From NCBI GenBank assembly GCA_023105745.1, contig JALGQZ010000001.1:41440082-41504081 (forward strand): a stretch of 64,000 bases of DNA, written 5' to 3'. The position numbers were made by a program, and so were the translations under genes. The notes beneath the pieces were generated by a model that saw nothing but the letters and a program-made list of their open reading frames with translations, was not told where the DNA came from and made no database searches. The stretch comes from Austropuccinia psidii. Taxonomy: Eukaryota > Basidiomycota > Pucciniomycetes > Pucciniales > Sphaerophragmiaceae. Of the stretch, positions 1 to 11,499 are shown one piece after another (the stretch's first letter is position 1; each line of letters opens with the position of its first letter).

Positions 1-2562
1 TACTTAAGGATGCCCTTTGGTATGAAAAATGCACCTTCACACTTCCAAAGAATGATGAATGAAATCTTCCCTGAAGAACTCTCAGAGGGATGGTTAATCA
101 TTTACATTGATGACATTATTATCTGTTCAAAGACTTGGGAGGAGCACATGTACAGATTATCAAGAGTTTTGACAAAAATCCAATCAGTAAACATGAAAAT
201 CTCCTTGAAGAAATGTCATTTTGGATTTAAAGAACTTAAAGCACTAGGACATGTTGTATCTGGTTTGTCCCTTGGAATTGACAAAAATAAAGTTGCAGCA
301 GTATTATTAAAGCCCATGCCTCAGAATAAAAAGGAAATTCAGTCATTCTTAGGTTTTTCAGGATATTACAGGCAACACATTAAAGATTTTGCATCAATAG
401 CAAGACCACTTTATAAGTTGTGTGACAAAGACACAGTGTTTGAGATGACTGTTGACAGAGTCAAAGCTTTTGAGTCTCTAAGAGAAGCATTGACCACTGC
501 TCCACTCTTACTGATGCCAGACTTTAAATTGCCTTTCAAACTGTATATTGATGCATCAGGGGATGGACTGGGTGCTGCACTTCACCAAGTTCAGATCATA
601 CATGATAAGCCTGTAGAAGGACCCATATGTTTCATATCCAGGCAAATCAAACCAACTGAAGCCAGATATGGAGCAAGTCAAATGGAATGTCTATGCCTTG
701 TCTGGGCTTTGGAGAAATTGAACTACTTCTTAGAGGGATGTGTTTTTGAAGTAATAACAGATTGTACAGCTGTCAAATCACTTTTGAACATGAAAACACC
801 CAACAGACACATGCTCAGATGGCAAATAGCCATACAAGAATACAGAGGAAATATGACTATTGTTCATAAGGATGGGAATATTCATAAGAATGCAGATGGA
901 CTAAGCAGATGGCCATTACCAAATAATATTGATAATCCTGCTTATGTGCCAGAAGAAGCTTCACCACAAATTCCAATAGAAGGAATAAGTGTTACAGACT
1001 TGAACACCACCTTCTTTGAAGAAGTCAGAAGCAGCTATACTCAAGATAAGAATTGTAGCATCTTATTCCAATTACTTAGCAAAGACTGTAAAGACAACTC
1101 TCTAATACATGCCTTGGATGAAGTATGGAGAAAATCTTATGATGAAGGAAGATTTCACCTACTGGATGGTATAATTTACCACAGAACCAAGCACACATGT
1201 GTCATGACAGTTGTAGACAGGTCATTAATCAATCTTGTACTGAAAGAATGCCATGATAGTCCCTTTTCAGGACATCTGTCTGAAGACAGAACAAGAGAGA
1301 AAGTAAAGACCTGCATATGGTGGCCAATGTGGCAGAAAGATGTTGCAGAGTATTGCAAAACCTGTGACAGATGCCAAAAGGCAAATAAATCCACTGGCAA
1401 CAGACTTAGAAATATGATAAGAATCCAAGAACCAAACAGACCTTGGGAAATTGTCCATATGGATTGGGTAACTGGCCTACCACCAGGAGGTGACAGGAGC
1501 TATAATGCTTGCCTAATAATTGTGGACAGATTCAGTAAAACTCCAATCTTTTTACCATGTCACAAAGATGATACAGCCAAGGATACAGCTCTTCTGATAT
1601 GGAATAGAGTAGTGTCATGGACTGGGATATTTACAAATATCATCAGTGATAGAGATCCCAAATTCACTTCAGCACTATGGACAAATCTTCACCAATTATT
1701 TGGCACTAAACTGTCTTTCTCTACAGCCTACCACCCACAAACTGATGGCCTGGCTGAAAGGATGATCCAAACCTTAGAGGACATGGTGAGAAGATTTTGT
1801 GCATATGGCCTTGAATTCAAAGATTGTGATGGATTTACCCATGATTGGTGTACTCTGTTGCCAGCACTGGAATTAGCATATAAAACATCAATCCATGCCA
1901 GCACCAATCAGACTCCTGCTATTCTAGAAAAAGGATGGAACCCCAAGTTACCCCAAGATTCCTTGAGGAAAGACTTAATTGAAATACATCCCACAGCTGC
2001 TAGCTTCAAAGGAATGCTAGACAAAGCTAGAAAGCATGCAGTGAGATGCATGGAGGACTCTTTTGCATATACTAAAGATAAATGGGATAAATCACATGCA
2101 ACTCCAGATTTCAAAGTGGGGGACCTAGTACTTGTATCCACCACTAACTTCAATAACATCAAAGGATGTAAAAAGATGAAAGACTCCTTTGCAGGACCTT
2201 TTGTGATTAAGGCCCTCCATGGAGAAAATGTTGTTGAAGTAGAGTTATCTGAAGAACTTAGCAATACGCACCCTACATTTCCAGTGAGCTTGATAAAGCC
2301 ATATAAATCTAGTGATGCTGAGAAATTTCCCTTGAGGAATAAGATTCCCCAAGTTATACCTCCTATTGAGACATCTGGTGCTAAGAAAATTACTAAAGTT
2401 CTTAAAGAAAGGAAATTAAGAACCAAGAAGGTAAGGGAATACCTTGTTAGGTACAGTGACCCAACTTGTGAAGATGAATGGTTAGAAGAAAAAGATATAC
2501 CAGAAGCTACCAAACTCTTCAGAAGATTCAGACACACTAGAAACACCAATATTACAAAGTAA
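1..2562 (+). CDS. pol: Pol polyprotein, partial (reverse transcriptase, RNase H, integrase, chromodomain)
   Basis: The frame is open from base 1, so the true start is upstream of the window. It copies element RNA to DNA and integrates it. The RT active site YIDD is encoded at 103-114. RNase H follows ([11 protein letters not shown], then TDCTAVKSL). The integrase has an H-H-C-C zinc finger (HDSPFSGH ... CKTCDRC), then catalytic Asp in HMDWVTG, Asp in ISDRDPKF and Glu in TDGLAERM. A chromodomain-like C-terminus (REYLVRYSD ... [11 protein letters not shown]) ends just before the LTR; in chromoviruses this domain reads histone marks and guides insertion. No stop or frameshift is seen over 853 codons. 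It differs from C pol by only scattered substitutions, so A is recent. Confidence 0.95.
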   Translation, partial: YLRMPFGMKNAPSHFQRMMNEIFPEELSEGWLIIYIDDIIICSKTWEEHMYRLSRVLTKIQSVNMKISLKKCHFGFKELKALGHVVSGLSLGIDKNKVAAVLLKPMPQNKKEIQSFLGFSGYYRQHIKDFASIARPLYKLCDKDTVFEMTVDRVKAFESLREALTTAPLLLMPDFKLPFKLYIDASGDGLGAALHQVQIIHDKPVEGPICFISRQIKPTEARYGASQMECLCLVWALEKLNYFLEGCVFEVITDCTAVKSLLNMKTPNRHMLRWQIAIQEYRGNMTIVHKDGNIHKNADGLSRWPLPNNIDNPAYVPEEASPQIPIEGISVTDLNTTFFEEVRSSYTQDKNCSILFQLLSKDCKDNSLIHALDEVWRKSYDEGRFHLLDGIIYHRTKHTCVMTVVDRSLINLVLKECHDSPFSGHLSEDRTREKVKTCIWWPMWQKDVAEYCKTCDRCQKANKSTGNRLRNMIRIQEPNRPWEIVHMDWVTGLPPGGDRSYNACLIIVDRFSKTPIFLPCHKDDTAKDTALLIWNRVVSWTGIFTNIISDRDPKFTSALWTNLHQLFGTKLSFSTAYHPQTDGLAERMIQTLEDMVRRFCAYGLEFKDCDGFTHDWCTLLPALELAYKTSIHASTNQTPAILEKGWNPKLPQDSLRKDLIEIHPTAASFKGMLDKARKHAVRCMEDSFAYTKDKWDKSHATPDFKVGDLVLVSTTNFNNIKGCKKMKDSFAGPFVIKALHGENVVEVELSEELSNTHPTFPVSLIKPYKSSDAEKFPLRNKIPQVIPPIETSGAKKITKVLKERKLRTKKVREYLVRYSDPTCEDEWLEEKDIPEATKLFRRFRHTRNTNITK

Positions 2563-2573
2563 TATTCTTTTTT

Positions 2574-2585
2574 AGGGGGAGGGAA
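2574..2585 (+). promoter_or_regulatory. Polypurine tract of element A
   Basis: AGGGGGAGGGAA lies directly before the LTR start TGTGAG. This is the RNase H-resistant primer for plus-strand synthesis. The same tract is found at the matching place in C. Confidence 0.8.
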
Positions 2586-4425
2586 TGTGAGCCTTAGAGG
2601 TAATTTCATATACCCAAAAGACCACAAATACAAAATTAACATATTAATATAAATAAAATAAATTTATATATATTATTAAAATAAAAATCAAAATATGAAT
2701 ATAAAATTATATTCAAAATAAAAAAATTAATTACAATTTAAAAATAAAATTACATCAAATTTTGAAATTATAAAATTACATTTATACTTGAAAAAATTAA
2801 GTAAAAATGAAATTTTAACAAAATTGTGAAAAAATAAATAAATTTGGAAAAAAGTTAAATAAAATTCACTATAGCTTTTTATCCAATAAATAAACATATA
2901 AAATTTATTTCACCATTGGATTCCTCATAAAAAATCAGGTGGGGTCACCTCTGAGTGAAATTCTTGTAACTCAACTCTAAATAAGCTTAAATTAAGTTTC
3001 TAGTATTTTCAATACAAAAGTTGAAAATCCTCAAAACCTTAGTTTAATTCACACCACATGTGGTGTTAACCATCAATTTTTGTGTTAAAATTGAGGTGTT
3101 GTGTTTAGTTTAGAAGTTATGAGGAATTGAAGTATTTTCAATTGAATTCAATTGAAATGTCAAAATGTGCGCGTGTATTACATAAGTGAACTTTGATTTA
3201 CATATGAGGTGTCAATTATTACTGTATTGTACTGTACAATTGAATTGAATTACATATGTAAAGTATAAGTGTAATACATGATGAGGAATTAAAGGAAAAA
3301 TAAATTGGAAAGATTAAATTTGGGGGGAAAAGGAACTCCAGCTCTAAGGGGGAGCTAGACCCCCAAAATCCTTGCTGACAGGCGTGGGATGTCAAAATTC
3401 ACGCAAAATTTCATCACTTTTGGCCTGGAATTGAGTTACAGGGTCTGTGGACTCAATTGATGATGAGGTTTTGATACCAACTGGGGTAGTTTTAGCTGTT
3501 GCCAAGAGGGTAAAACTACCCTTAAGATAAAACAATCATAATAAAAACAGCTTTAACTGGTTTCTACGCCTCTGACACACATTCTGACGTGTTTTGAAGG
3601 CTCTAGGCCTGGTATTGCTATAGTAATGGCTGATTTAAGGGTCTAAAATGGCTAAAAATGGCTAAAAATGGCATAAACCAGCCCTTTTTTGGTCTAAACC
3701 AGGGTTCAATGATGCCATAATTGGCTTTTCTGTTGTCAGACTCTTTTTCACGACTGACAAGAGTAAATTTTACTTTTGGAGTAAGAGAATTGATGGCTAT
3801 AAAAGAATGTCTTCTTTGCCCCACTTTTCTCTTCATGTTAGAATCTTTTCTTTTTATTAATTAGTTTAAACACTGTTAAACCAATCAATCAAAGATTCCA
3901 ACCACCACTTTTTAAATCATTTTAATCCTTTTAAACACATGAAAAAATCATTATAATCATTGTTTGTAACTCTTATAATCATTTTTACCCCTGAACTACC
4001 CCAAAAGGGAATTAAAGCATCTTTCATCACTGTTAACTTTGTCACTTTGTTTCCAAATTCACTCTGGTCACTTTTGGGCGTGTTTTCTCTTTAATATTCT
4101 TTTTAAAGACTTTTTTCTTTAATTAATTGCTTGCAGTTCTTTGCTCAATTAATTCCAATTGAAATTGCTCTTGAAGAAATTTCTTTTGTAGCCTTAAAAT
4201 ATCTCTTGTAGAGTATTTTTTGGATAAATTTTTATTGTTGGTAAAACAATAAATTTTTATAATATTATTGTTTTATACTAATAAAGTTATAAACAATAAA
4301 TTTTGCGTGTTTTTTTCTTAAAAATAATATTTCTTACTATTTTTAATAGAATTTTACCTTATACAAATTTTTAGGACAGGAAAAGTACTTGATTTTTAAT
4401 CAAAGTTTCATATCCACACCTTACA
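2586..4425 (+). repeat. 3' LTR of element A (1840 bp)
   Basis: Starts TGTGAGCC, ends CCTTACA, and matches both C LTRs. It is AT-rich and holds palindromes: a perfect 22-bp one at 3136-3157 (half-site TTTCAATTGAA) and ACACCACATGTGGTGT near 3050. A TATAAAAG box lies at 3798-3805. A 72-codon frame on the minus strand (3618-3836) recurs in the C LTRs, but it crosses the promoter and is not taken as a gene. Confidence 0.93.
3798..3805 (+). promoter_or_regulatory. TATA box in the A-family LTR
   Basis: TATAAAAG, followed 25-35 bases later by a pyrimidine-rich stretch (CCCCACTTTTCTCTTC) where transcription could begin. It is kept in both C LTRs (44372-44379 and 52615-52622, minus strand). The start site itself is inferred. 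Confidence 0.55.
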
Positions 4426-4611
4426 TGATTCTTGTAGACAATTACTTGCTCACTGTTAAAATCACTAGTAGTGCTTAACACGTGAAAGAAATAATTTTTT
4501 AATTATTTAATTGTGGTTATAATAATATTTTATTATTATATTTCATAAGAACAGACATAGTACTGTTGATTAATAGTAATATTATCATCAGTTTCATAGT
4601 CACATCTTACA
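4426..4611 (+). repeat. LTR fragment H (3' end of an LTR related to family A/C)
   Basis: The segment ends in AGTTTCATAGTCACATCTTACA, which parallels the A LTR end AGTTTCATATCCACACCTTACA. Directly after it, the interior of element G resumes. The rest of H lies left of A, outside the window. Confidence 0.55.
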
Positions 4612-4841
4612 CACTTTGTGAGCACTTGTCAATTCTTTGGACAGGTTCAGAAGGCCTTGCAACATCATACCCTCAAGACTTTGGACCTTTCATCAAGATA
4701 TGGCCCAATCCTTTCTCTTATATTCTTTTCTTCTTTAATCATGCCATAAATTATCTCTCAAGACATTCATTACCACAATTCATGTTATGGCATAATTTCT
4801 TTTTCATTTATGGTGCTTGGTGGGGAGTGGAAGTTATGAAA

Positions 4842-4942
4842 GTAAGTTCCATCTCCTGGTATGCATCCCTGAGGGGTCTACTTCTTGTAAAAACTTACCT
4901 TGGCCATGCTGTGAGCATCAAATTCTTGATTTTATCTTTCAG
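4842..4942 (+). other. Intron-like module 2 of element G
   Basis: 101 nt from GTAAGT to TTTCAG, preceded by GGTGGGGAGTGGAAGTTATGAAA. It is the same unit as those at 13015, 13379, 40686, 40955, 43424 and 53843, all 101-105 nt. Confidence 0.6.
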
Positions 4943-5499
4943 AACATTTTGGCCGAAATCAAGCAACTCACCACAAGAAGGACAATCCTCAGGCATTTCT
5001 TATTTCTTTCTTTACTCTCTTTCTTCTCTCATTTCTTTTTCATTTTTATTTTATTTCATTTTCTTTTACTTGTATGTTTTATTTTTATTTTTATTTCTTA
5101 TTTCAAAAGCAGTAGTCATTACTCCCATATCATGTTTGGGGAGTCAATTCATTCAATAATCAAAGAGCAAACCACTAGTAATGGTAAAGACCAGCTACAG
5201 ATAATCCTGATCAAAACTTCTTCAAGTCAGCCTTAAACTCATTCCTTAAGATAAATATTGAAAGCCAAAACCCAATCAGCAAGGCATTTATGGCAATTGA
5301 CCAGTCAAGGAGGGGATAAGAAGAAAGACATTCAAGAAGAAATCAAGATCAAAAAGAAAAAAAACTGCTTCAAATGGCCCAATTGGCCAATTTCATGAAT
5401 TTATGCACTTTGGCACAAATGGCCATATCAGACCTCAAAATTTCAAAATAGCTCATTTTTATCATTTTTCATCAAAATATGCTTAATTATGCATATTAG

Positions 5500-5785
5500 A
5501 AAATTTGCGCACTTTTGCCCATGGGCTCATTTTTGCGCAGTTTTGCGCAAAAGGCCTCTTTATCTTGTCAAAAGGCTTCAAAAGGCCTTTCTGGACCAAT
5601 TCATAATAATTGCGCATTTGCGCACTTTGCGCATTTTTGTGCATTTTGCGCAAAAATGCGCAAAATAGCCAGAATCCAGTATAAGGCCCTTTTTTCATCA
5701 TTAATCACTTTTTTTCAATTTTTTCACCAATATATGCCATTATGGCATATATGCGCATTTGCGCACTTTGCGCAAATTGGCCAAG
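5500..5785. repeat. TGCGCA-rich cluster in G
   Basis: Many copies of the palindrome TGCGCA set in runs of T or A (TTTTGCGCA and TTTGCGCAC). No fixed period is seen. The same motif forms arrays in the LTRs of element E. It makes apparent ORFs on both strands, which I do not accept. Confidence 0.6.
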
Positions 5786-6233
5786 AACCCCTTTAATCAC
5801 AAAATCAGGGAGTTTGGCCAGGACTTCTGAGATGGTCCAAAACCTAAAGTATTGGCCATTTTATGCCAACACTCTCAAGATTCAAATTATGATGAAATCA
5901 GGTGTCCTTGGGACATAATCCCAGGTCACCCCCTTTTTCAAAAGCCGTGAGGACTCAAGAAAAGTTTAGTGAAGACACTCAAGACAAGAATGAATAAATT
6001 TTAAGAAGAATGAAGGCATTTTGTAGGAAAAGAGGGAATTCAGAATCAAGATCAAGGGGAAAATACCTACAAGTGATCAAATGAAGATTTTGTTTGAGTA
6101 TTGATTGAAGAAGAAAGTTTAATGGGATAAATTTAAGGTATTGGGGGAAAGAACTGTATGGATTGATTACAAGCTCATCAAGACTCACTATACTTATGGT
6201 GATCAGGGCTCACCACTTTCAAGAGGGGGATAA

Positions 6234-6952
6234 TGTCACAGCCAAGGAGGGAGGGGCATTACCAATCATCTTCAACAATCATTACTTCATTGATACCCTT
6301 CAAAACCCAATCAGCAAGGGGGTTTCATTCAACATTCTCCAAATACAGTTTTCAGACCTCAATACATTTTCATACAGGCAAGACCCAAATACAGGCCTGT
6401 AATCAATACAGGCGCAAATACATGTATTGACTGTATAACCTGTATTGGATTCACCAATACAGGATTCAATCCCACATCCAACTTCTTCAAGCATACAGGC
6501 AAGTATCTCAACGCTCAAACTCCAAGGCTGGTATTTCTCACATATACCAGCCCCTCTTCATCCACCTGGGGGTTTCTCCCCCAGTTAACTGAAATATTGG
6601 ATTTATTATTTAATATTATTTTATTTCTCATTAAGAAATCTTATTTTATTATTTATTAAGTTAGTCTTTGCCTTCCCTCACCTGTTCAGTAGAGTCCTGG
6701 TGGCCATATTCTTTATTAATACTTTTCTCTTTTCTGAACAGATTGAAACAGTGGTACAGGATTATTTGTGGTTGGCTCTTTATTATTACTTTTGTTTTCT
6801 CTCATATCTTTTTATGCTTATTATTTTATGACTAGGAGTTTATCCTCTTACTCCATTACTCTTATCCATTGAGTATTTTATTCTGAGCCCTCCATAAGTA
6901 AGTCTGTTCATTGAGTGCCAGGCCCTCTTCATTTAGAAGAGCCCCTGTGACA
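6234..6952 (+). repeat. 3' LTR of element G (719 bp)
   Basis: Preceded by the polypurine tract AAGAGGGGGATAA. It starts TGTCACAGCC and ends GCCCCTGTGACA. It carries the lineage landmarks: many ATACAG/CTGTAT motifs, CACATATACCAGC, CCCCCAGTTAACTG, GGTTGAAACAGTGG...TTGGCTC, a GTAAGT near the end and the hairpin CTCTTC...GAAGAG before the terminus. Confidence 0.85.
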
Positions 6953-8389
6953 CTAATACTTACTTGTTGGTAACAATGATATAATGAATAATGTGATGAT
7001 TTTTATGGAAAAAACGGCAAGAGGAGGCCTCTTTTAAGTCAACAGAAGCTCACAGAGGCCTGCCATGGAGGAAACTGAAAGACAAGTGAGTTAGAAAACC
7101 ATAAACCCTTTTGGATTATTGATTGCATCATCTGTTGTCACGTAAGATTATCATAATTACTTAAATAATGCTTTTATGTGACTACCAACCCCAATATGGT
7201 TAAGAATAAAAGGAGTAACATCTGTACATCTCCTTTTATTTCAAAATAATCATTAATTTCTCAAATTTATCAATGTTATTGGAAATTTCATCACAGGTTG
7301 TAATTACTGTGAATTTTTGAAGATTCAGTGTTTCACGTAGAATAGTCAAAAAATGGACAGTAAGTAAACAATTTAATTTTACTAATAAAACTATAATTCT
7401 TTTTGGTTTTACTATAGATAATACATCTCTCAATTGGTCCTGGAGGTTGCAGAGAGATTCATGAAGAAATGTATTTTTAATGAATTTTTGAAGGTTTTAC
7501 CTCATTTCTATGTAGAATTCCAACTATGAGTATTTAACTGGTTTCTATGAGGTAAATCAATGAATACAAGTCCAAAAGGGGTTTAATTACTCTTTTATGT
7601 TCTATCCATGGAAATTTATTAAGAATTGACATGGTTACAGGAGCTTAAGTAGCTCTTTACCTCCTTGGCACATCAAAATAGCAGGTTATTTGCTATTTTC
7701 TTATGAAATATTGTAGTTTTAACATGGTAACCAAGTTCCCAAAGTGTTTTAGTTTACCAACTGGGCCAAGATCAGCCATAGATCCAAGTTTTGGAGCTTT
7801 CCACACCTCTGAGGCCTCAGAAGTCGGGTACCCTGGCTCTCTTTGATGTCTTTTGTCCCCCTTGCCTATTTTTCACATTTTTTTTTTCTTATACGGATCA
7901 CATCAAACTAGAAATTTCAGCTTCAAGTGAGATATCCACTACGGGTGTACCAAAAGTGCATGTATGAATACCATGATATGAAGTGCCCAAAACATTGATA
8001 ACACTAGTCTAAGTGTATATATAACATGAGATTTCTCACATTCCCATTATTTTGGCATGAAATTAAGAAAAACAAAATTTTTTACAGATCTTCTATGTTG
8101 TATTAATGATGTGGTATTGAAGTATTTTCCCTATTACCACCTCAAAGAGCCAATTTGAGCTTATTCACTCTATGGAGCTACCCTAGGTGAATTGTTGTGT
8201 AGAATCCAAATCTGGCCTTAAATTCATGGATTTACTTACTCAATAAAAGGTTATTCATATTTTCTGAAATCAAAAATGATGAATTTTGAATATATGTATG
8301 ACTTATGAGTTATGCATAATTCAGACTTTCTTTTTAAGCTAATTGTGGCCTATTTGGGTATGTAAAATATACCTCAAGGCTCCCATGTA
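6953..8389. other. AT-rich stretch without recognised feature
   Basis: Between the G LTR and an LTR remnant I see no open frame with protein-like content, no repeat shared with the rest of the window and no RNA gene. It may be host intergenic DNA or a very old element. Confidence 0.4.
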
Positions 8390-8940
8390 TGGCCTTGGCC
8401 CATTTGGCCCAATTCATACTCCACTGTGGGAATTCAGTCACACAGTTCAATTCTCAAGATGGCCAGAGCTGTATTCGCCCAATTCGGAAAATACATCCAG
8501 ATGACTCACCTGGCAGGATAAGCCTTTCAGATTTTCACATATACTGACCCCCTTTCATCATCTGGCACTTTTTCCCCAGTGGATTAATATATTGGATTTA
8601 TCCTTATCCTTATTTTCTTTTATTTCATTGAAGTAAATACTGATAATCTTAAGTCAGTCATTTTAACCTTTCTTCTCTGCACGTCAGTGGATATTGGTGG
8701 TCATATCCTTTAATAATTCCATTGTTCTTTCTGGCAGGATGAAACAGTGAATTGCGGATTCATTTGGTTGGCTCTTTGGCTTTTGGCTTGCTAATTATCT
8801 TGGCCATTGACTTCCTTTTCTCTTTACCTTTTGGAACACTTGTCTTTACTCTTTTTCTTCTTTAAAGAAATTTATTCCTTCGTATTTGTCCTTTTTGAGC
8901 CTTCCAAGTGAGTTCTTAATTGCTGAGTGCCAGGATCATG
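8390..8940 (+). repeat. Decayed LTR remnant of the B/E lineage
   Basis: The landmarks of the E LTR appear in order: TTTTCACATATACTGACC, TTTCCCCAGTGGATTAATATATTGG, GGTGGTCATATCCTT, GGCAGGATGAAACAGTG, GGTTGGCTCTTTGG, CCAAGTGAGTT and GCTGAGTGCCAGG. The homology then stops without the usual GCCCCTGTGACA end. The start is approximate. Confidence 0.6.
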
Positions 8941-9394
8941 GTTTGATGCACCTGCTATTTAGGGAGTTTTCCAGTTCTCCTCCACCTTTTTCATGTATTT
9001 TTCTATGCACCATGTTTTGTGACTTTTCTGGAGAGAATGCATTTAAGCATTCAACTTGTTTTAGGAACCAAGTTAATTTTTTATGGGTAAAAGAATGAGC
9101 TTGAAAATGAATTTTCTATTTTTTACCTTCAGGCATAATTTTCTGACTTGGTGATTAATTTATTTTCCCCCCAGGACCAGGTATTTTTACCATTTGCTTG
9201 TGTTATGCCATAATACTATATTTTTTCAGAGTTCTCAAATAAAGAATGTAATCTTAAAGTGATTAATTAATTTGGTATGGTATAATCTTCTTGTAGCATA
9301 TCAATTATTTTAATAAATGACATGTTGTAATATTCTCCTTCACTTGTGAATCTTTGCCATTCTTTGAGTTCAGGGTCTTCTTTGATTAAAATTT
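8941..9394. other. Stretch without recognised feature
   Basis: AT-rich sequence between the LTR remnant and the start of F. I see nothing I can name. The five bases before F are AATTT and should recur after the right end of F, outside the window. Confidence 0.4.
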
Positions 9395-9660
9395 TGTCAG
9401 CCTGTGACTCAAAACCAGAGCACAAGCATGACAGCCAAAATATCATAAATCAATTGTATAGCCAAGATACCACCAAAACATGGAAGTGAGCCAAATTAGC
9501 TGAAAAGGTATCAAAAGGAAGATGAAACTCCGCTCTTTGTGGAAATATAAGTTCCATCACCATAGGACAAAGAATAACAAAGTTATTGCTGAGCATAAAC
9601 CTTAATTTTCACCTCTCATCTGGAATCCAGGAAGAGAGGCTTAACCCCATCAAATGGGTA
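9395..9660 (+). repeat. 5' LTR of F, left piece
   Basis: Starts TGTCAGCCTGTGACTC like the other three F-type LTRs (23213, 60196, 62614) and breaks off at AAATGGGTA, where B begins. The other copies read on from AAATGGGTA into ACTCAAAATGAAGC, which is found right of B at 20083. Confidence 0.93.
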
Positions 9661-10428
9661 TGTCACAGGGGCTCTTCGAAGTGAAGAGGGCCTGGCACTC
9701 AATAAACTGGGACTCACTTATGGAGGGCTCAAGGATAGGATAAGATGAGATACACTTAAGAGTGTTAAAGATGAATTACTAAAAGAATGAATATAAGAAA
9801 AGCAGCAACAAAGAAATAAGAATAAGAAAATAGGAGAGCCAACCACAAACAAGTCCAAGTCCACTGTTTCAACCTGTCAGAATGGAAAGAGAAGGGTTAA
9901 TAAGGATATGGCCACCCAACTCATACTGTACAGGCGAAGAAAGAAAAAAGGGGCAAAGACTAACTTAAGATTAAATAAATATAATACCCAAAATATAAGG
10001 ATCAGAATATTCAGATAATAATAAATCAACTAAATTAATTAACTGGGGAAAAGTCCCCAGGGGGGAGAAAGAGGGGCTGGTATATGTGAGAATCACCAGC
10101 CCTGATCCAGAGAAGAGTTTTCATGAGAATAATTGATTGTTGAATTGAGTCTGGCCAATACAGGTCCTGTACAGCTGTACAGGACCTGTACAAGAGGTGT
10201 GGTGTATTGGAGTGATCATACAGTTTCATACTGGTGTATTGAAACTGTATTGGGTGAATCCATCCTGTACAGGTATTGACAGGCTGTATTGATGTACCAA
10301 ACTGTATGCATGTTTCAGAATGAAGATTGCTGAAACTGACTGCTGATGCAGATACTGGATTTGCTGATTTGAGGTGTTTGAGTGGGTGTATGAATGAATA
10401 CCCTTACCCCTGATGGATGGTTGTTACA
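9661..10428 (-). repeat. 3' LTR of element B (768 bp)
   Basis: In element sense it starts TGTAACAACC and ends GCCCCTGTGACA. It holds a perfect 32-bp palindrome (10159-10190, half-site TACAGGTCCTGTACAG) within a field of ATACAG/CTGTAT motifs. The primer-complementary site AGTTAATTAATTTA lies at 10031-10044. Confidence 0.95.
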
Positions 10429-11012
10429 GTATCCCCCTCTTGAAACTGGTGGGCTCCTGAACACCATAATACCCTGCCACTGTTGAGTGGCATCCCAATA
10501 TCCCCACATTTTTTCAAAAAATTTTCTTTTTAATTTTCTTTCCTCTTGACAATTATCCTGAAAATCCTTCAATACTTCTTCCCTGCCAAATTCAATTGAT
10601 TCCCCCCTTTTCTTTTCAGGTTTGAGTGAGTATTCCTTCCAGAGTATGCAATTCTTTTCTTTTGATTCAATCAGCCATGTCTTGGGATGTGGCCTTGGGA
10701 TATATCCCAGAATAAAGGCCATTGAGCACTTGTGCTCAAAAATTGGTGCCCAATGAGTATATGACTTGTACTCATTGGGCCAGACTTAATCCATTCAATG
10801 AACCTCCAAGGGGTCTTGTCCCCATGATCCAAGGAATTGGCCTCAGGCAGCCCTCCCAGTGGGTTTTGGACTGTGGCCTCCATCTTGAGTGATCTTGATG
10901 TATCTTGCTTTTATGGCCTTTTTGGCCTTGCTGCGTGTTTTGGTGATTAGGGCAATTTGTTTGATTTTTCTGGTTTTTTGGCCATAATAGGCCTTTTTGA
11001 TGTTTTGGGGTC
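10429..11012 (-). other. 3' noncoding end of element B, with polypurine tract
   Basis: Adjacent to the LTR is AAGAGGGGGATAC (10429-10441 in minus sense), the plus-strand primer. Upstream of it a sense frame of 135 codons (10315-10722) reads into the LTR and includes a charged stretch (EERKLKRKFFEK). The matching part of D (56640-57049) has a related but broken frame. I do not recognise it and do not claim it as a gene. Confidence 0.6.
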
Positions 11013-11155
11013 CTACGGTCCGCGGGCCGTGGGCCGTGGACCGTACGCCGCGGTCCGTGGGCCGTGGACCGTACGCCGCGGTCCGTGGGCCGTGGACCGT
11101 ACGCCGCGGTCCGTGGGCCGTGGACCGTACGCCGCGGTCCGCGGTCCGTGGGGGC
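11013..11155. repeat. GC-rich tandem repeat, 28-bp unit
   Basis: Four near-perfect 28-bp units begin with GTACGCCGCG at 11043, 11071, 11099 and 11127, after a partial unit. Each unit holds GGACCG...CGGTCC, able to fold. It is strikingly CpG-rich in an AT-rich, CpG-poor window. It lies about 350-480 bp upstream of the antisense gene. The matching place in D (about 55757-55795) has only one degenerate unit. Confidence 0.85.
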
Positions 11156-11499
11156 TATTGGAGGCCCCCAGGACCAAAATGGAGCCCCTGGGCCCAAATT
11201 TGCTGGGGACCCAGGGTGACCAAGGGGCCCAAAAATGGCCCAATTCCAAATTTCACCATATATGGCCTGGATCCATTGAAGGGGTCCAGGACCATCAAGA
11301 TCTTGGCCTCCCCCAGAGTTGCAGAGGAGGCCTTGGGTGATGAGTTCAGCCCCAAAGGGGTGTGAACCTTCACCTTAGAGGCTTTGAGGTGGGGCATAAT
11401 TGAGTTATGGCCCCAGTTCCTTGAGTCAAATTTCTTTTTCTTGATGTGGAGTGGATTGATTCTGACGTCTTGAATCTTCTGCTTGCACTTTCTTCAGTT

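Larger units (their letters stand above)
1..4425 (+). mobile_element. Element A: 3' part of a Ty3/Gypsy retrotransposon (same family as C)
   Basis: The 3' half of a + strand LTR element cut by the window edge: end of pol, polypurine tract, and a complete 3' LTR. Pol and LTR match element C (43755-53827, opposite strand) almost base for base. The right flank is the inside of another LTR (H), so A is nested in H. Its target duplication cannot be tested because the left end lies outside the window. Confidence 0.93.
4612..6952 (+). mobile_element. Element G: truncated 3' half of a Tf1/sushi-like element
   Basis: From 4612 the sequence matches the post-pol region of B and D: tail of intron-like module 1 (ending CAG at 4644), a spacer naming the same landmarks, module 2, a pyrimidine-rich tract (about 4995-5100), and an LTR. 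Gag and pol would be left of the window or lost. No antisense gene like that of B is present; instead there is a TGCGCA-rich stretch. Confidence 0.75.

Noticed and set aside
3618..3836. 72-codon frame on the minus strand in the A LTR, also in both C LTRs
   Set aside because: It repeats only because the LTR repeats, and it covers the TATA box and probable RNA start. No protein-like signature.
2586..4425. Envelope gene or viral origin for the elements
   Set aside because: No signal peptide or membrane protein follows pol in any element; these are fungal LTR retrotransposons, not viruses.
5515..5796. Apparent Cys/Phe/Ala-rich proteins (repeated CAFC and AHFA words) in the TGCGCA clusters, also at 32163-32456 and 41742-41942
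   Set aside because: They are translations of the TGCGCA repeat, open on both strands, and part of LTR or noncoding sequence.
6953..9394. Host genes between G and F
   Set aside because: Only short frames without recognisable motifs; the 70-codon frame at 8886 lies in an LTR remnant.
10315..10722. 135-codon sense frame before the 3' LTR of B
   Set aside because: It reads through the polypurine tract into the LTR, and its D counterpart is broken. Kept only as a remark.
11013..11155. CRISPR-like regular repeat
   Set aside because: Units are contiguous with no spacers, in a eukaryotic retroelement.
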